A stretch of DNA of 64,000 nt from Roseiarcus sp963742305. GTDB lineage: Bacteria > Pseudomonadota > Alphaproteobacteria > Rhizobiales > Beijerinckiaceae. Location of the stretch: NCBI GenBank assembly GCA_963742305.1, contig CAVULN010000016.1, positions 1 through 64,000 of the forward strand, read 5' to 3'. The notes under the pieces are model-generated. The model did not search any database and had not been told where the DNA came from. It saw only the letters and a list, made by a program, of their open reading frames with translations. Positions 1-9,061 of the stretch are shown piece by piece. The position numbers were made by a program, and so were the translations under genes. Position 1 is the first letter of the stretch. Every line of letters begins with the position of its first letter.

Positions 1-265
1 CCGGTCGGCCAGCAACGGCTGCACTCGACGATTTTCCCCTTCGGCCCTCCAAGAATAGGCCAAGAAAAGTTTCTCATGAAAGGCGGGGGGCCGAATTCCT
101 CGCGGGTCAAAATCGCCTCCCTCCGCCGTCCTCCGCTGACGCTCCGGCCTTTCGCTTCGCTCCGGGTGCAGGCCGCCCGGGCCGGGCTTCTTTCAGCCGC
201 ACCGAGTGACACGAGCTGGCGATGGGCCAGCGGCCCACGGCGCAAGACGAGAAGAATTTTCGACA

Positions 266-835
266 ATGGCCACGAACCGCTCCAAACCCGCCCCCAAGCG
301 CGAAACCCGCACCCCCGTCACCTTCGAGACCGCCGCCCAGCTCTGCCCCCACCAGGGCGTCGCGGAAAACGTCGCCAAGACCTTCGGCCTCATCGTCCCC
401 GAATACGAAGCCATCCGCGCCCAGCACTCGATCGCCGTCAAGCGCATGGCCGAGGCCTTCGAAGGCTCCCTCAACGACAAGGCGACCGCCATGCACTTCC
501 AGCGCATCGTCGGGGCCTTCGTCTCCTCCGCAGTCGGGGCCGGCCGCTTCTACTCCGAAAAGGTCACTCAGACCCGCGACGCCACCGCCCGCGCCGCCGA
601 CGGCGGCGATGACGAACACGGCACTCCGATCGGCCTCGAAAGCAGGGCGCAGCGCACCCGCGAGTTCGCAGCCGACATGGCGATGCAGGCCTTCGCTCTA
701 CTCGCCGCAGCCCACGGCGCCATCGACGCCTACAGGGACCTCACCGGCGAAGACTGGAAAGCCTACGAGGCCTCCGCAGACGCCGCGGTCGAGAAGAAAG
801 CCGCCGTTTCCCAGATGGGAGCCTTTGGGGGCTGA
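266..835 (+). CDS. Conserved-looking hypothetical protein, 189 aa
   Basis: I do not recognise this protein and assign no function. The ATG at 266 is preferred over the upstream in-frame start at 206, because a purine-rich stretch (gacgagaag) lies just upstream and the extra 20 residues look non-coding. The N-terminus is short, basic and Pro-rich (residues 1-15). It is followed by a mainly helical, Ala-rich body without membrane segments or a signal peptide, and codon bias is strong for C/G in the third position as in the neighbouring real genes. The stop codon lies in the loop of a perfect hairpin. Nothing upstream in the window forms an operon with it. Confidence 0.7.
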   Translation: MATNRSKPAPKRETRTPVTFETAAQLCPHQGVAENVAKTFGLIVPEYEAIRAQHSIAVKRMAEAFEGSLNDKATAMHFQRIVGAFVSSAVGAGRFYSEKVTQTRDATARAADGGDDEHGTPIGLESRAQRTREFAADMAMQAFALLAAAHGAIDAYRDLTGEDWKAYEASADAAVEKKAAVSQMGAFGG

Positions 836-870
836 CGCCCCCAAAGGGCGGAGTCCGAAAGGCCTCCGCC
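822..870 (+). terminator. Tandem hairpins overlapping the stop codon of the 266-835 gene
   Basis: CCTTTGGGGGC (822-832) pairs perfectly with GCCCCCAAAGG (837-847). The loop TGAC contains the stop codon of the preceding gene at 833-835. A second stem, GGCGGAG (847-853) with CTCCGCC (864-870), follows directly. There is no T-run, so this is a strong hairpin terminator-like structure rather than a textbook intrinsic terminator. A further GGCGCC/GGCGCC stem lies at about 882-897. Confidence 0.5.
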
Positions 871-1464
871 CCCTTCCCCCTGGCGCCTCGCGGCGCCCAA
901 CTCAGCGTGCCGTCATTTGCCGTCCTTCATCATCACACTCTGCCCGATCAATTCGGCCTATTCGTTGTCGAGCGCGACGAGACCTGCGAACGTGTCAGCT
1001 TCATGCCTCTCGCGTCCAGGTCACCCGGAGATCATGGCCGCCCGTCCGACGTCCCCTGCACCACCTGATTCCTGGCGGTTGCGAAGGTAGAGACTGTGCG
1101 GCCCGTGCATCTCGCCCAAGTTCGTTCACCTGTCCGAGCTCAGCTTGCCGACGGAAGATCAAGTTGCAGCCGCAGACGACGGCGTTGCCCCCGGGCGCGA
1201 GCTGCAGGGCCATGAACTTGTCGTCGCTGCAGGCGACTATGGATCTGCCCATGCGCGGTCGAGCTCAAGTAGCTGCGCGCGTGTTTAAGCGCTGGGAAGG
1301 TGTCGGTGCCGACCGGCGCGGCAAGCGCAAAAGGTGAACGTCCCGGTGTCCGCCTTGCGGTCATAGCGATCAATTTCCCGCAGTGTGCGGCCTCGTTGGG
1401 GCCGGCGATCATGCCGAGGTAGAAAGCGCGACCAGACCAACGCTCATCGCGACAAAAAGACGCG
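871..1464. other. About 600 bp without a recognisable gene
   Basis: Open frames here look like composition shadows: Arg/Ser/Pro-rich, with no recognisable motif. Apart from the GGCGCC hairpin near 882-897, I see no promoter, repeat or RNA I can support. Confidence 0.5.
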
Positions 1465-1857
1465 CTATCCGGCTCGCTCCATATCATCTGGAAACGATGC
1501 TAAAGGCAGCTGGCGGAACAAGAGTTTAGATCGGTCAGCAAACTGTCCGACGCGTCGGGAGCGAGTTCCCGTCGCGCAGGCGACGGTGGCGAGATTCCCG
1601 AAGTCACGCACATAAGATATTTGTAGAGCGCCAAGACAGTCCATCAAGCTCGCAAAATCAAATAAGTCCCGAAAAACCTGACCTTTGGCGCTCAGGCCTG
1701 CACGGGTGGTGGCTTCGTAATCCGCAATCTCGGCCACCAAGTTCTGCAGATCCCGCCACCATGTCATGCCGAGCGTCTCGGCGTCCTCGTCGGCTTCCGC
1801 AATCTGTTCACGGACTCGCAAGCAGGCGGTCCACAAATCCGGTTCGAGCGCTTTCAC
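1465..1857 (-). CDS. Hypothetical protein, 130 aa, possibly the 3' part of a frameshifted gene
   Basis: The product is acidic and helical with natural-looking composition (for example WWRDLQNLVAEIADYEA near residues 33-50, then KGQVFRDLFDFASLMDC), unlike the Arg-rich shadow frames nearby. The likely start is the GTG at 1855-1857. It overlaps the end of a second plausible coding stretch in another frame (1808-2110). The two may be one gene split by an indel or two overlapping small genes. I cannot assign a function. The last 30 residues or so (Arg/Ser-rich) look less well constrained. Confidence 0.45.
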   Translation of the reverse strand: MKALEPDLWTACLRVREQIAEADEDAETLGMTWWRDLQNLVAEIADYEATTRAGLSAKGQVFRDLFDFASLMDCLGALQISYVRDFGNLATVACATGTRSRRVGQFADRSKLLFRQLPLASFPDDMERAG

Positions 1858-2110
1858 ACATTGCGCCCCATCGCTCGAAGGCTAGCGCGCGATCACAGTC
1901 CTCGAGGCATTGCGGCGTTAAAATCACCTGTATCTCCCCATCGGATAGCAGAGATGCCGTGACCGTCGACTTGAAAATTGCCTCTTCGACTGTCGCCACG
2001 GCTGTGTCGACTATCTCGGTCGCGAGGTCTGCCCGCTCTCGCCTGAGTTGGTTAATCTCCTCGGTCGGCTCTTCGCCGTCGCCTGTTGGCGCTTCGCCCT
2101 CGAGTTTGAT
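1808..2110 (-). pseudogene. Probable 5' part of the same small gene, no clean start
   Basis: Reading leftwards from about 2110 the frame is open for about 100 codons. It encodes an acidic segment with PTEEINQLRRERADLATEIV and then TVEEAIFKSTVTASLLSDGE, which look coding. No ATG exists in the open stretch; the only usual start is GTG at 1997-1999, which would discard the coding-like upstream part. It overlaps the next frame by about 50 bp. The simplest reading is a decayed or misread gene continuing into 1465-1857. Confidence 0.35.
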
Positions 2111-2111
2111 T

Positions 2112-2808
2112 CAGACGGGAGACGACCACTGCGAATTCGCACCACCTTTCCCAAAATGGGCTCCCCTTCGACCAGGCCTCGCCCGTGTGTTGAGGCGCGT
2201 CTCTCGTCTCGCTCGAGCCGTCCTCGACTTCGCGGCATGTCTAGTTCATCCCCCTTCCCGACTGCTTCCGAGCATTCTCGCCTTGAGGCGCCGAAGCAGT
2301 TCCGTCTCGACAAAATTTATCTCGAATAGTCAAGTCGCTCTCAAAACAGCTTCACATTTTTGATGTTTTGACCTGGTGAACAAGGACACGCGACAACTTG
2401 CGCGCCGACTTCGATCCATACCTGTTGCTTGAAGCTGACATAGCCAACCGCAACATAGAATCTGGTTGTCTCTAGGATACGCGAGCAAGCGCCGAGGCTT
2501 TTTACGGGTCATTGCGACTCGTACGTACCCAATCCTAGAGTTCTAAAGGCATCCCTCCATTTTGAGGAGTGGAGGTGGTTGCATAAGAGTGTGTCGTCGC
2601 GTCCAGTCGGTTCCAATCCCGTTCGGATCGGTTGTGTCGTCTCGAGGCTTTGCGCGGCCCAATTTTTGTGAATCCCTGAGGTCGGAACGCTGATTCGTAC
2701 CGTGTCCATGGGGGCCCCGTTGGGTATAGCAAAATGCAGAAGGTTCTAGATTTATAGTAGCATCAAGATGCAAGGGGCCTGTCGGAGATCGATAGCGTTT
2801 GTGAGCTA
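2112..2808. other. About 700 bp without a supportable gene
   Basis: Short frames exist on both strands but none shows a domain, signal peptide or ribosome-binding site worth reporting. This is the left flank of the decayed IS3-family element. Local AT content rises around 2330-2470 and 2740-2765, unlike the surrounding genes. Confidence 0.45.
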
Positions 2809-2863
2809 GCCGCCTAATTGACCGGACATGGCCTCCCCCTTGGCTAAGGGGTAGGAGTAAGCC

Positions 2864-3184
2864 GTGTCTATGACTGGGAACAACGCGAAGAGTGAGGTCC
2901 TGCGTGGGCCTGAGAGCCGTCGTCGTTGCGCAGCCGCCGAGAAGATCGCCATCGTGGCGGAGACGTATGAGCCGGACGTGACGGTCAGCTTGGTGGCGCG
3001 CCGCCACGGTGTTGCGCCGAACCAGGTGTTCAGCTGGCGCCGGCTGGCTGCGCAGGGCGCGCTGACGGCGGCGGGGTTAAGAGGAGGAGGTCGTTCCGGC
3101 GTCGGATTATCGCGCCTCGCAAATCCAGCTTCGCGAGATGCAGCGCTTGCTCGGCAAGAAGACGGATGGAGGCCGAGATCCTGA
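2864..3184 (+). pseudogene. IS2-group transposase OrfA remnant
   Basis: The first 70 or so residues form a helix-turn-helix with the typical IS3/IS2 OrfA pattern (AAEKIAIVAETYEPDVTVSL, then VARRHGVAPNQVFSWRRL). After TAAG near 3080 the frame is lost. The expected leucine-zipper part is found in another frame (EEVVPASDYRASQIQLREMQ near 3090-3150, then RLLGKKT). The start is GTG at 2864 or ATG at 2870. In intact IS3 elements OrfA binds the ends and is joined to OrfB by a programmed frameshift; here the frame change is ordinary decay or a read error. Confidence 0.75.
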
Positions 3185-4101
3185 AAGAGGCTCTGGAGCT
3201 CGCGAGCGTCCAAAAAAATATCTGGTGCGCGCTTCACAAACGGCTTTCATCGGATACCGTCCTTGGGCAGCCGAGAGCGAGCGCTCGGCGTTTCTCGGTC
3301 GAACCTCGCCGCTAGCCTCAAGGCTTCCATCGCCAAGCCTCGGCTGGGAGCCAGACCGAGGAGTGTGAGCGCCATCAAGGCGATCATTGGCGCTCAGGCG
3401 ACCTATGGCTATCGCCGCGTCTGGGCGATGCTCAGGCGCGAGGCTACGATAAAGGGCTATTCACCGGTCAACGCCAAAAGGGGTCCATCGGGTGATGAGA
3501 GCCCATGGATGTTACTTCAGCGTCATGCCGGAGGGGCCGACGCGCGCCGCCATGACGGCAAGATCGCCGTTGAGCGCTCGAACCTACGCTGGTGCTGCGA
3601 CGGCTTCGAACTGGCCTGCGACAATGGCGAGAAAGTTCGTGTCGCCTTTGCTCTCGATTGCTGTGATCGGGAGGCGATGGCCTGGGTCGCAACGACGCAA
3701 GGGATAAAGTCGGAAGATGTTCGCGACCTCATGGTCGCGCCGTTGAATCTCGGTTCGGCCTAGTCAATCGCTTGCGGCGCGCCATCGAATGGCTCAGCGA
3801 TAATGGATCAGGCTATATCGCCAAGGACCCAAAACGCTTCGCGCGCGATCTCGGATTCGAGCCGCTCACGACCCCTGTGGCGAGCCCACAGTCCAACGGC
3901 ATGGCCGAGGCCTTGGTGCGAACGATCAAACGCGATTACGCCCGCGTCAATCCAGCGCCAGACGCCCAAACCGTCATCGAAAGCCTGCCAGTCTGGTTCG
4001 AGCACTACAACAGGGTTCATCCGCACAGCGCCTTGCGCTATCGTTCGCCACGAGAGTTCATCGCTGCGCAATCAAAGCGGAGTGCCGTGTCCGGTTTTTA
4101 G
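3185..4101 (+). pseudogene. IS2-group transposase OrfB (DDE integrase) remnant
   Basis: Integrase-core pieces are spread over at least two frames. One frame (3263-3763) has QATYGYRRVWAMLRREA and the first catalytic Asp in NLRWCCDGFE. A second frame (3772-4101) has the second Asp in WLSDNGSGY and the Glu in SPQSNGMAEALVR. All three DDE residues are still encoded, but indels near 3240-3270, 3480 and 3765 prevent one product. The C-terminal RSPREFIAAQ tail is typical of the group. Non-functional as read. Confidence 0.8.
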
Positions 4102-4201
4102 GGGGCATCAACAGTTTGGCCTTCACCGTATCGTACTTGCAAGCTACGGTACGGGCAGAGCGTGATACGCCAATGGCTCAATTTCGGGTTGGACAATCAG
4201 T

Positions 4202-5213
4202 TCAGCGCTTCTTGCGGCGCAGCGTGTCGAAATAGACGACGATGATAATCAGGGCGCCGGTGATGATCCGCTGCCAGAATGGATTGAGGTTGAGCAGGTT
4301 CGCTCCATTGTTGATCGTCGTCAGGATGAACGAGCCGATAAGCGGCCCGTGCACCGAGCCGACCGCGCCGAAGAGACTTGTGCCTCCGATGACGGAGGAT
4401 GCGATCGCCTGAAGCTCCCAGCCCTCGCCTTGCGTCGGATTGCCAATGCCGATGCGCATGGCGAGCAGAATGCCGACGAACGCGGCGCAGAACGCCGAGA
4501 TGACGTAGGCGAGGTAGGTTACCGCGCTCACGTTCACGCCGGACAGACGCGCAGCCTCTTTGTTGGACCCGATGGCGAAGAGATACCGGCCCCACCGAGT
4601 GTGACTGAGCAGGATATAAGCCGGCACAGCCACGACGATCACCATCCAAAACAGCATTGGAATGGCGAACCAGCTCCCGTCCGTCCAGGGAAAGCCGAGG
4701 AAGGTTGCGCGCGAAAACCCTGTGAAAGCATCGTTGGTGATCGAGATTGTCGCACCGTTGGTGATAAGGAGGCCGATCCCGCGCAGGGCGTACATGGTCG
4801 CCAGGGTCATAATGAACGGCGGCAGTCCCATCTGGACGACGCCAAAGGCGTGAAAGAGGCCGATGAAAACGCCGATCGCGAGCGAGATGGCAATCGCCCC
4901 TGCGATTGACGAGGCAAACCCAAGATCGTGTGTCAGAAGCCAGGCGACCATCATGCTGACGAAGCCAGCGACTGCGCCGACGGACAGATCGATTCCGCCG
5001 GTGATGATGACGAACGTCTCGCCGATCGCCAGGATCGCGATCATTGCTCCCTGCCTCAGTAGATTGGCGATATTGTTCGAGGTCCAGAAGGTTGTCGTCT
5101 CGATGGAAAGCGCAAGCCACATGAACAAGGAGAAGGACGAGAAGCGTCAGTCCAAGCAGCACGTTGAGCCGCGCGCTAGCCCTGGGCGCGCCAGTGACGG
5201 TTTTGTCGGTCAT
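4202..5213 (-). CDS. Sugar ABC transporter permease (RbsC/XylH type), one frame change near 5128
   Basis: This is an inner-membrane permease of the carbohydrate uptake ABC-2 (CUT2) family. The main frame (4202-5128) carries the family signature AIGETFVIITGGIDLSVGAV and about nine hydrophobic segments. The conserved N-terminus, starting MTDKTVTGAPRA with a first membrane helix, sits in another frame (5129-5213), 20 bp after the ATPase stop. Removing one C in the CTCCTT stretch near 5130 joins both halves into 336 residues, the normal family length. This is either a real +1 mutation or a read error. It is the last gene of the minus-strand transport arm. The substrate is not determinable; a pentose, hexose or sugar alcohol is likely. 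Confidence 0.8.
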
Positions 5214-5233
5214 GCCGGTTGAAGTCCCTCGCC

Positions 5234-6745
5234 CTACGCCCCGATGGCCTCAGTCAGTATGGTCTCGTGTGAAGCGTCCTTATGACCGTGGGTGGCGGCG
5301 ATTCGTCCAGCCCGGAAGACGTGCAGCGTGTCGGCCAGCTCATAGACTTCCGGCAGGTACGACGAGATCATAATGATGCCGGCCCCCTTCTGGAGCAGCG
5401 AGCCGAGCAGCCTGTAGATTTCCGCCTTGGTGCCGACGTCCACCCCGACTGTGGGTTCATCGAAAATGAAGAGCTTGGCGCCGTGATTGAGCCACTTGCC
5501 GATCACCACCTTCTGTTGGTTGCCGCCTGAGAGACTGGCGACCGGCGCGGCACGCGAAGCGGCCTTGATCTGGACATCGCGGATCTGCTTGTCCGCCGAA
5601 ATGGATTCGCGAGCGACATTGATGAGGGGGCCGAGGCTCAGCCGCTTGAAGATCGGCAGGTTGATGTTGAGGCCGACGCCGAGATTGAGGCAGAGGCCCT
5701 GGTCCCGGCGGCTTTCCGGCGCAAGGGCGATGCCGAGCTCCATCGCCTGCCGCTCGTTGCGGATGGAGACATCGCGTCCGCGCCAGCGGATCCGGCCGCT
5801 GTGGGCTGGATCGCGACCGAAAACGCTCTGCACGAACTCGCTTCGCCCGGCGCCGATGAGGCCGTAGAGCCCGACGATCTCACCTTCCCGCACGGTGACG
5901 GAGACGTCATGGAAACCGAGGCCGGAGAGGGTTTCCGTCTCGAGGATTGCCGCGCCGATCGGAACGCTCTCCTTGTGATAGATCTGCTCGATCGTGCGGT
6001 TGATCATCAGTGCGATGAGGTCGGCTTCGTTCGTTTCTGCGATGGAGCGCGTGCCGACCAGCGCGCCGTCGCGCAGGATGGAGACCCGGTCGCAAAGTTC
6101 AAACACTTCCTCGAGACGATGGCTTATGTAGACGATCGTCACGCCGTTGGCCTTGAGCCGCCGGATCAGCTTGAAGAGGGCCGCGGTTTCCTGCCGGGTG
6201 AGATAGGCCGTCGGCTCGTCGAAGATCAAGAACTTGGCGCCCCTCCTTTCGGCGCGCGCGGTCGCCACAAGCTGCTGCTGGCCGATGGTCAAGCTCGACA
6301 GTTGCGCGCCAGCAGGCAAAGCGAAGCCGAGCTCATCGAGAAGTTTCTGGGCGTCGCGAACCATGCGCTTGTGGGCAAGGAAGCCGCCGCTCGTTTCCTC
6401 GTCGCCGAGAAAGATGTTGGCCGCGACGCTGAGATGCGGGCAGAGCACGACTTCTTGATGAACGGCATTGATGCCGAGATTAATGGCTTCAGGCGGCGTC
6501 GCCAATGCGACCGGCGAGCCGCGCCAGAGGACTTCTCCCGAGCTGCGGGTATGGACACCGGTCAGGAGCTTGATCAGCGTGGACTTGCCTGCACCGTTCT
6601 CTCCGACGATGGCGTGAATTTCGCCTTGCTCGAACGTCAGGTCGACCGCCTTCAGCGCGTGAGTTGCGCCAAAACGCTTGTCGAGCTTGTGCAGCGTGAG
6701 GAGCGGCGCACCATGCGTCGGAGCGGCGATTTCACTCGAGGCCAT
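5234..6745 (-). CDS. Sugar ABC transporter ATP-binding protein, double ATPase (RbsA/MglA type)
   Basis: The two fused ABC domains are typical of CUT2 importers. Domain 1 has Walker A GENGAGKST at about residues 48-56, a signature in the form SLTIGQQQLVATARA, and Walker B FLIFDEPTA. Domain 2 has the degenerate Walker A expected in this family (GLIGAGRSE) but a canonical LSGGNQQKV signature and IFDEPTVGVD. The ATG at 6745 was chosen because the 38 residues before it do not resemble the family. It sits 134 bp after the binding-protein stop and 20 bp before the permease, consistent with one operon. Confidence 0.9.
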   Translation of the reverse strand: MASSEIAAPTHGAPLLTLHKLDKRFGATHALKAVDLTFEQGEIHAIVGENGAGKSTLIKLLTGVHTRSSGEVLWRGSPVALATPPEAINLGINAVHQEVVLCPHLSVAANIFLGDEETSGGFLAHKRMVRDAQKLLDELGFALPAGAQLSSLTIGQQQLVATARAERRGAKFLIFDEPTAYLTRQETAALFKLIRRLKANGVTIVYISHRLEEVFELCDRVSILRDGALVGTRSIAETNEADLIALMINRTIEQIYHKESVPIGAAILETETLSGLGFHDVSVTVREGEIVGLYGLIGAGRSEFVQSVFGRDPAHSGRIRWRGRDVSIRNERQAMELGIALAPESRRDQGLCLNLGVGLNINLPIFKRLSLGPLINVARESISADKQIRDVQIKAASRAAPVASLSGGNQQKVVIGKWLNHGAKLFIFDEPTVGVDVGTKAEIYRLLGSLLQKGAGIIMISSYLPEVYELADTLHVFRAGRIAATHGHKDASHETILTEAIGA

Positions 6746-6878
6746 TTTTCGTTGCTTGCTAATATTGGTCAGCCCGAGCTCGATGATGAGCGGCGATGCC
6801 ACGTTACGCAAGACGCCACTCGCGTTTTTGAATTCGACCGAAAGAAAGGAGCGCGCCACTGCCGCGCGCTCCCGGTGT

Positions 6879-7838
6879 TCACTTCACCTTCGGGTTAAGC
6901 AGGGCGCTCTGCTTCTCGCCGTCCATGTTGGCCTTGGTGATGAGATTGGCGCCGGTGTCGACGGACTTCTCGACCTTCTCGCCCTTGGAGGCGGCAAGCG
7001 CGGTCTTGATGCCGTCGTAGCCCATGCGGTATGGGTCCTGAACGACGAGGGCGTAGATCGTCCCGTCCTTGAGAAAACCAATCAGCTTGTCGTCGCTGTC
7101 GAAGCCGATCAGCTTTATCGTGTCGGCCTTCTTGTTCTCTGCGACCGCCTGACCGGCGCCCTGGGCCATAATGAGATTGGACGCGAAGACGCCCCGCAGG
7201 TTCGGATTGGCGGTGATAAGGTCGGTCATGATGTTGAGGCCGGTCGTTGCCTGACCGTCCGCCACCTTGTCCGCAACCAGTTTGAGGCCGGGATACTTGG
7301 TCGCGATCTCCTCCTTGAAACCCTTGGCGCGCTGATCAAGAGAGCCGACTCCCGGCAGCGAGGTGATGAGCGCGACGTCGCCCTCGGCCTTCCCGTATTT
7401 CTCCATGATCCCTTGGGCGAGACCATCGGCGGCGATACGCCCGCCCTGGACGTTGTCGGTTGTGAGGAACGAGATGAAGGCCTTAGAGTTGGCGGCCGAG
7501 TCGATTCCGATAATGGGCACTTTCTTCGCGGCCTCATCGATCGGCTTACCGAGCGCCTTGAACTCTGTGGGCGCGATGACGACCGCCGCGGGCTTCTCGG
7601 CGACGGCGTTCTCGAGGATCGAAATCTGGCCGGTGATGTCCGATTCCGATTGGGCTCCGAGCTCCGGGACCTTGACGCCGAGATCCTGGCCAGCCTTGCG
7701 GGCTCCGGCAAGCACGATCTGCCAGTAGAAGGAGGTCGTGTCCTTGACGATGATCGGGATTGTGGGCTCAGCGGCGTAGCTCGGCGCGCTGAGGGCGGCG
7801 AGCGATAGAAGTGCGGCGCCGATAACGAGTTTCTTCAT
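6879..7838 (-). CDS. Periplasmic sugar-binding protein of a CUT2 ABC transporter
   Basis: A 319-residue type I periplasmic binding protein. The start at 7838 has an excellent ribosome-binding site (aggagg, 6 bp upstream). A signal peptide is clear: KK, a hydrophobic stretch LVIGAALLSLAALSA, and a cleavage site after SYA near residue 24. The mature part has the RbsB-like pattern KDTTSFYWQIVLAGARKAGQ, then ENAVAEKPAAVVIAPTE and DLITANPNLRGVFASN. It precedes its ATPase and permease on the minus strand. It captures a sugar or sugar alcohol; the neighbouring dehydrogenases point to polyol or sugar-acid metabolism, which is inference. Confidence 0.9.
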   Translation of the reverse strand: MKKLVIGAALLSLAALSAPSYAAEPTIPIIVKDTTSFYWQIVLAGARKAGQDLGVKVPELGAQSESDITGQISILENAVAEKPAAVVIAPTEFKALGKPIDEAAKKVPIIGIDSAANSKAFISFLTTDNVQGGRIAADGLAQGIMEKYGKAEGDVALITSLPGVGSLDQRAKGFKEEIATKYPGLKLVADKVADGQATTGLNIMTDLITANPNLRGVFASNLIMAQGAGQAVAENKKADTIKLIGFDSDDKLIGFLKDGTIYALVVQDPYRMGYDGIKTALAASKGEKVEKSVDTGANLITKANMDGEKQSALLNPKVK

Positions 7839-7924
7839 ACTTTTCCTCCTGTGGTGAGAGCCCGAAGGCTCTCGTCTTGCGTTCAATCCCGATGGGCGAG
7901 ATCGTTGCTTCGTGGGATGAGGGC

Positions 7925-9058
7925 TCATCCGATTTGGGGCGAAAGGGCTCCTTCGTGCGACGCGAGCGCCGCTCTGAGACGCGGCTGGCTCAAGCGAAGT
8001 TCGTGAGCCTCGGCGAGGGCGATCAGGCCGCCAAAACGTCGCTGTTTTTTGGCTTCGTGGTTCGTGAAGATCTCGGCCAGTCGATGCTGGAGAAACGGAT
8101 TGCGGAACCTGTCGATGACGGTATCGCGGTAGGCACCGCGCCTCGGTCTCCATGCCGACGCCGGCGAAAACCGGAATGACCTCTTTTTCAAAGAGGTCGT
8201 CGAGGTCGGCGCGATATCCCCGGATCGGCCATCGCCTCGCGCACCGTCATGTCCGGCGCACATTTTTGCTGGCGCCAGGTTTCGGCGAGAAAGGTGTGAC
8301 CGAGGTTGAGGATGAAAAGCTTCAGCCGCTCGTAACGCTTGAGATCCTTGGTCACCACAATGTCGCTGTGGCGGCAGGGGAGCAGGAGACCCGCCCGGTC
8401 CTCGATCGCCCACAAGGCATACGGCTCAGCGACCGCCCCGAGCGGTTCGAGGGGCTGCGAGACAATCCGGTCGACCAGGGAATTGACCCAGATGCAGCCT
8501 TCGCCGATCCAGCGTCTTTCAGGCGCTGACACGCTCCAGCCATCGAGGATTTTGAGTACGACGGCGCGGAGTGTGTCGCCGTTCGCAGGCGTCAGCTCGC
8601 AGGGAAAGAGCGCGATGGGCGGGGCGCCAGCGCGGTGGCGCCCCAGCAACAGCCTTGCCGAGCTTGGCCGGGAAGGAGCGCGGGGGTGGACCATCAGGCC
8701 TGTCCGAATCGTCCGTTTCGTAACCGCGATCAGCGGTGTTCGAGACCATGCAGCGCGCCTCGTTGAACAGATGCTTAACTTCGGGCCAGTCCAGGTTGGC
8801 GTCGACGCCGCCGCCAACGCTTCCGACCTCGATCTCGCGGTCGACGATGGCCCCCGCCGCAATACCCTTTATCTGGACGACATAGGGCCGACCCTCGGCG
8901 AACGCGGCGATGCGCTTGCGGCTGGCGGGGTTCGCCGTCGTCTGCACCGCGACGATGCGGCCTATCGCCTCGCCCACGGCCAGCGCTTCGCTGACGAACA
9001 GGTCCACATGGGCCTGCAAGAAGCGGCTCGTGCCAAACTGAATGATCGGGAACGCCAC
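7925..9058 (-). pseudogene. Mannitol dehydrogenase / hexuronate reductase family gene, frameshifted
   Basis: The GTG start at 9058 lies 3 bp after the alcohol dehydrogenase stop. The N-terminus (PIIQFGTSRFLQAHVDLFVS) is the nucleotide-binding start of the mannitol dehydrogenase / UxaB-UxuB / D-arabinitol dehydrogenase family. The continuation is in a second frame (ALFPCELTPANGDTLRAVVL, then LKRYERLKLFILNLGHTFLA), and the end is in a third (RDTVIDRFRNPFLQHRLAEI, 7925-8150). Frame changes fall near 8680 and 8200. The family oxidises polyols or reduces keto-uronates with NAD(H). The gene is inactive as read, but the residues remain well conserved, so the damage is recent or a sequencing artefact. 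Confidence 0.75.
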
Positions 9059-9061
9059 GGG

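Larger units (their letters stand above)
2809..4107 (+). mobile_element. Degenerate IS3-family (IS2-group) insertion sequence
   Basis: The transposase relatives OrfA and OrfB lie between imperfect terminal inverted repeats. The left end (about 2811-2835, core ccggacatggcctc) matches the reverse complement of the right end (about 4080-4105, core gagtgccgtgtccgg). Both reading frames are broken by several indels, so the copy should be unable to transpose alone. It lies about 100 bp beyond the 3' end of the 4202-5213 permease gene. I could not define a target duplication. Confidence 0.7.

Noticed and set aside
222..1337. Long open frame of 371 codons overlapping the 266-835 gene
   Set aside because: Arg/Pro/Ser-rich composition is typical of a GC-driven shadow frame, with no domain and an implausible residue balance.
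2509..2709. 66-codon minus-strand frame (RISVPTSGIHKNW...)
   Set aside because: No recognised motif, no ribosome-binding site, and an overlapping alternative frame; composition is not convincing.
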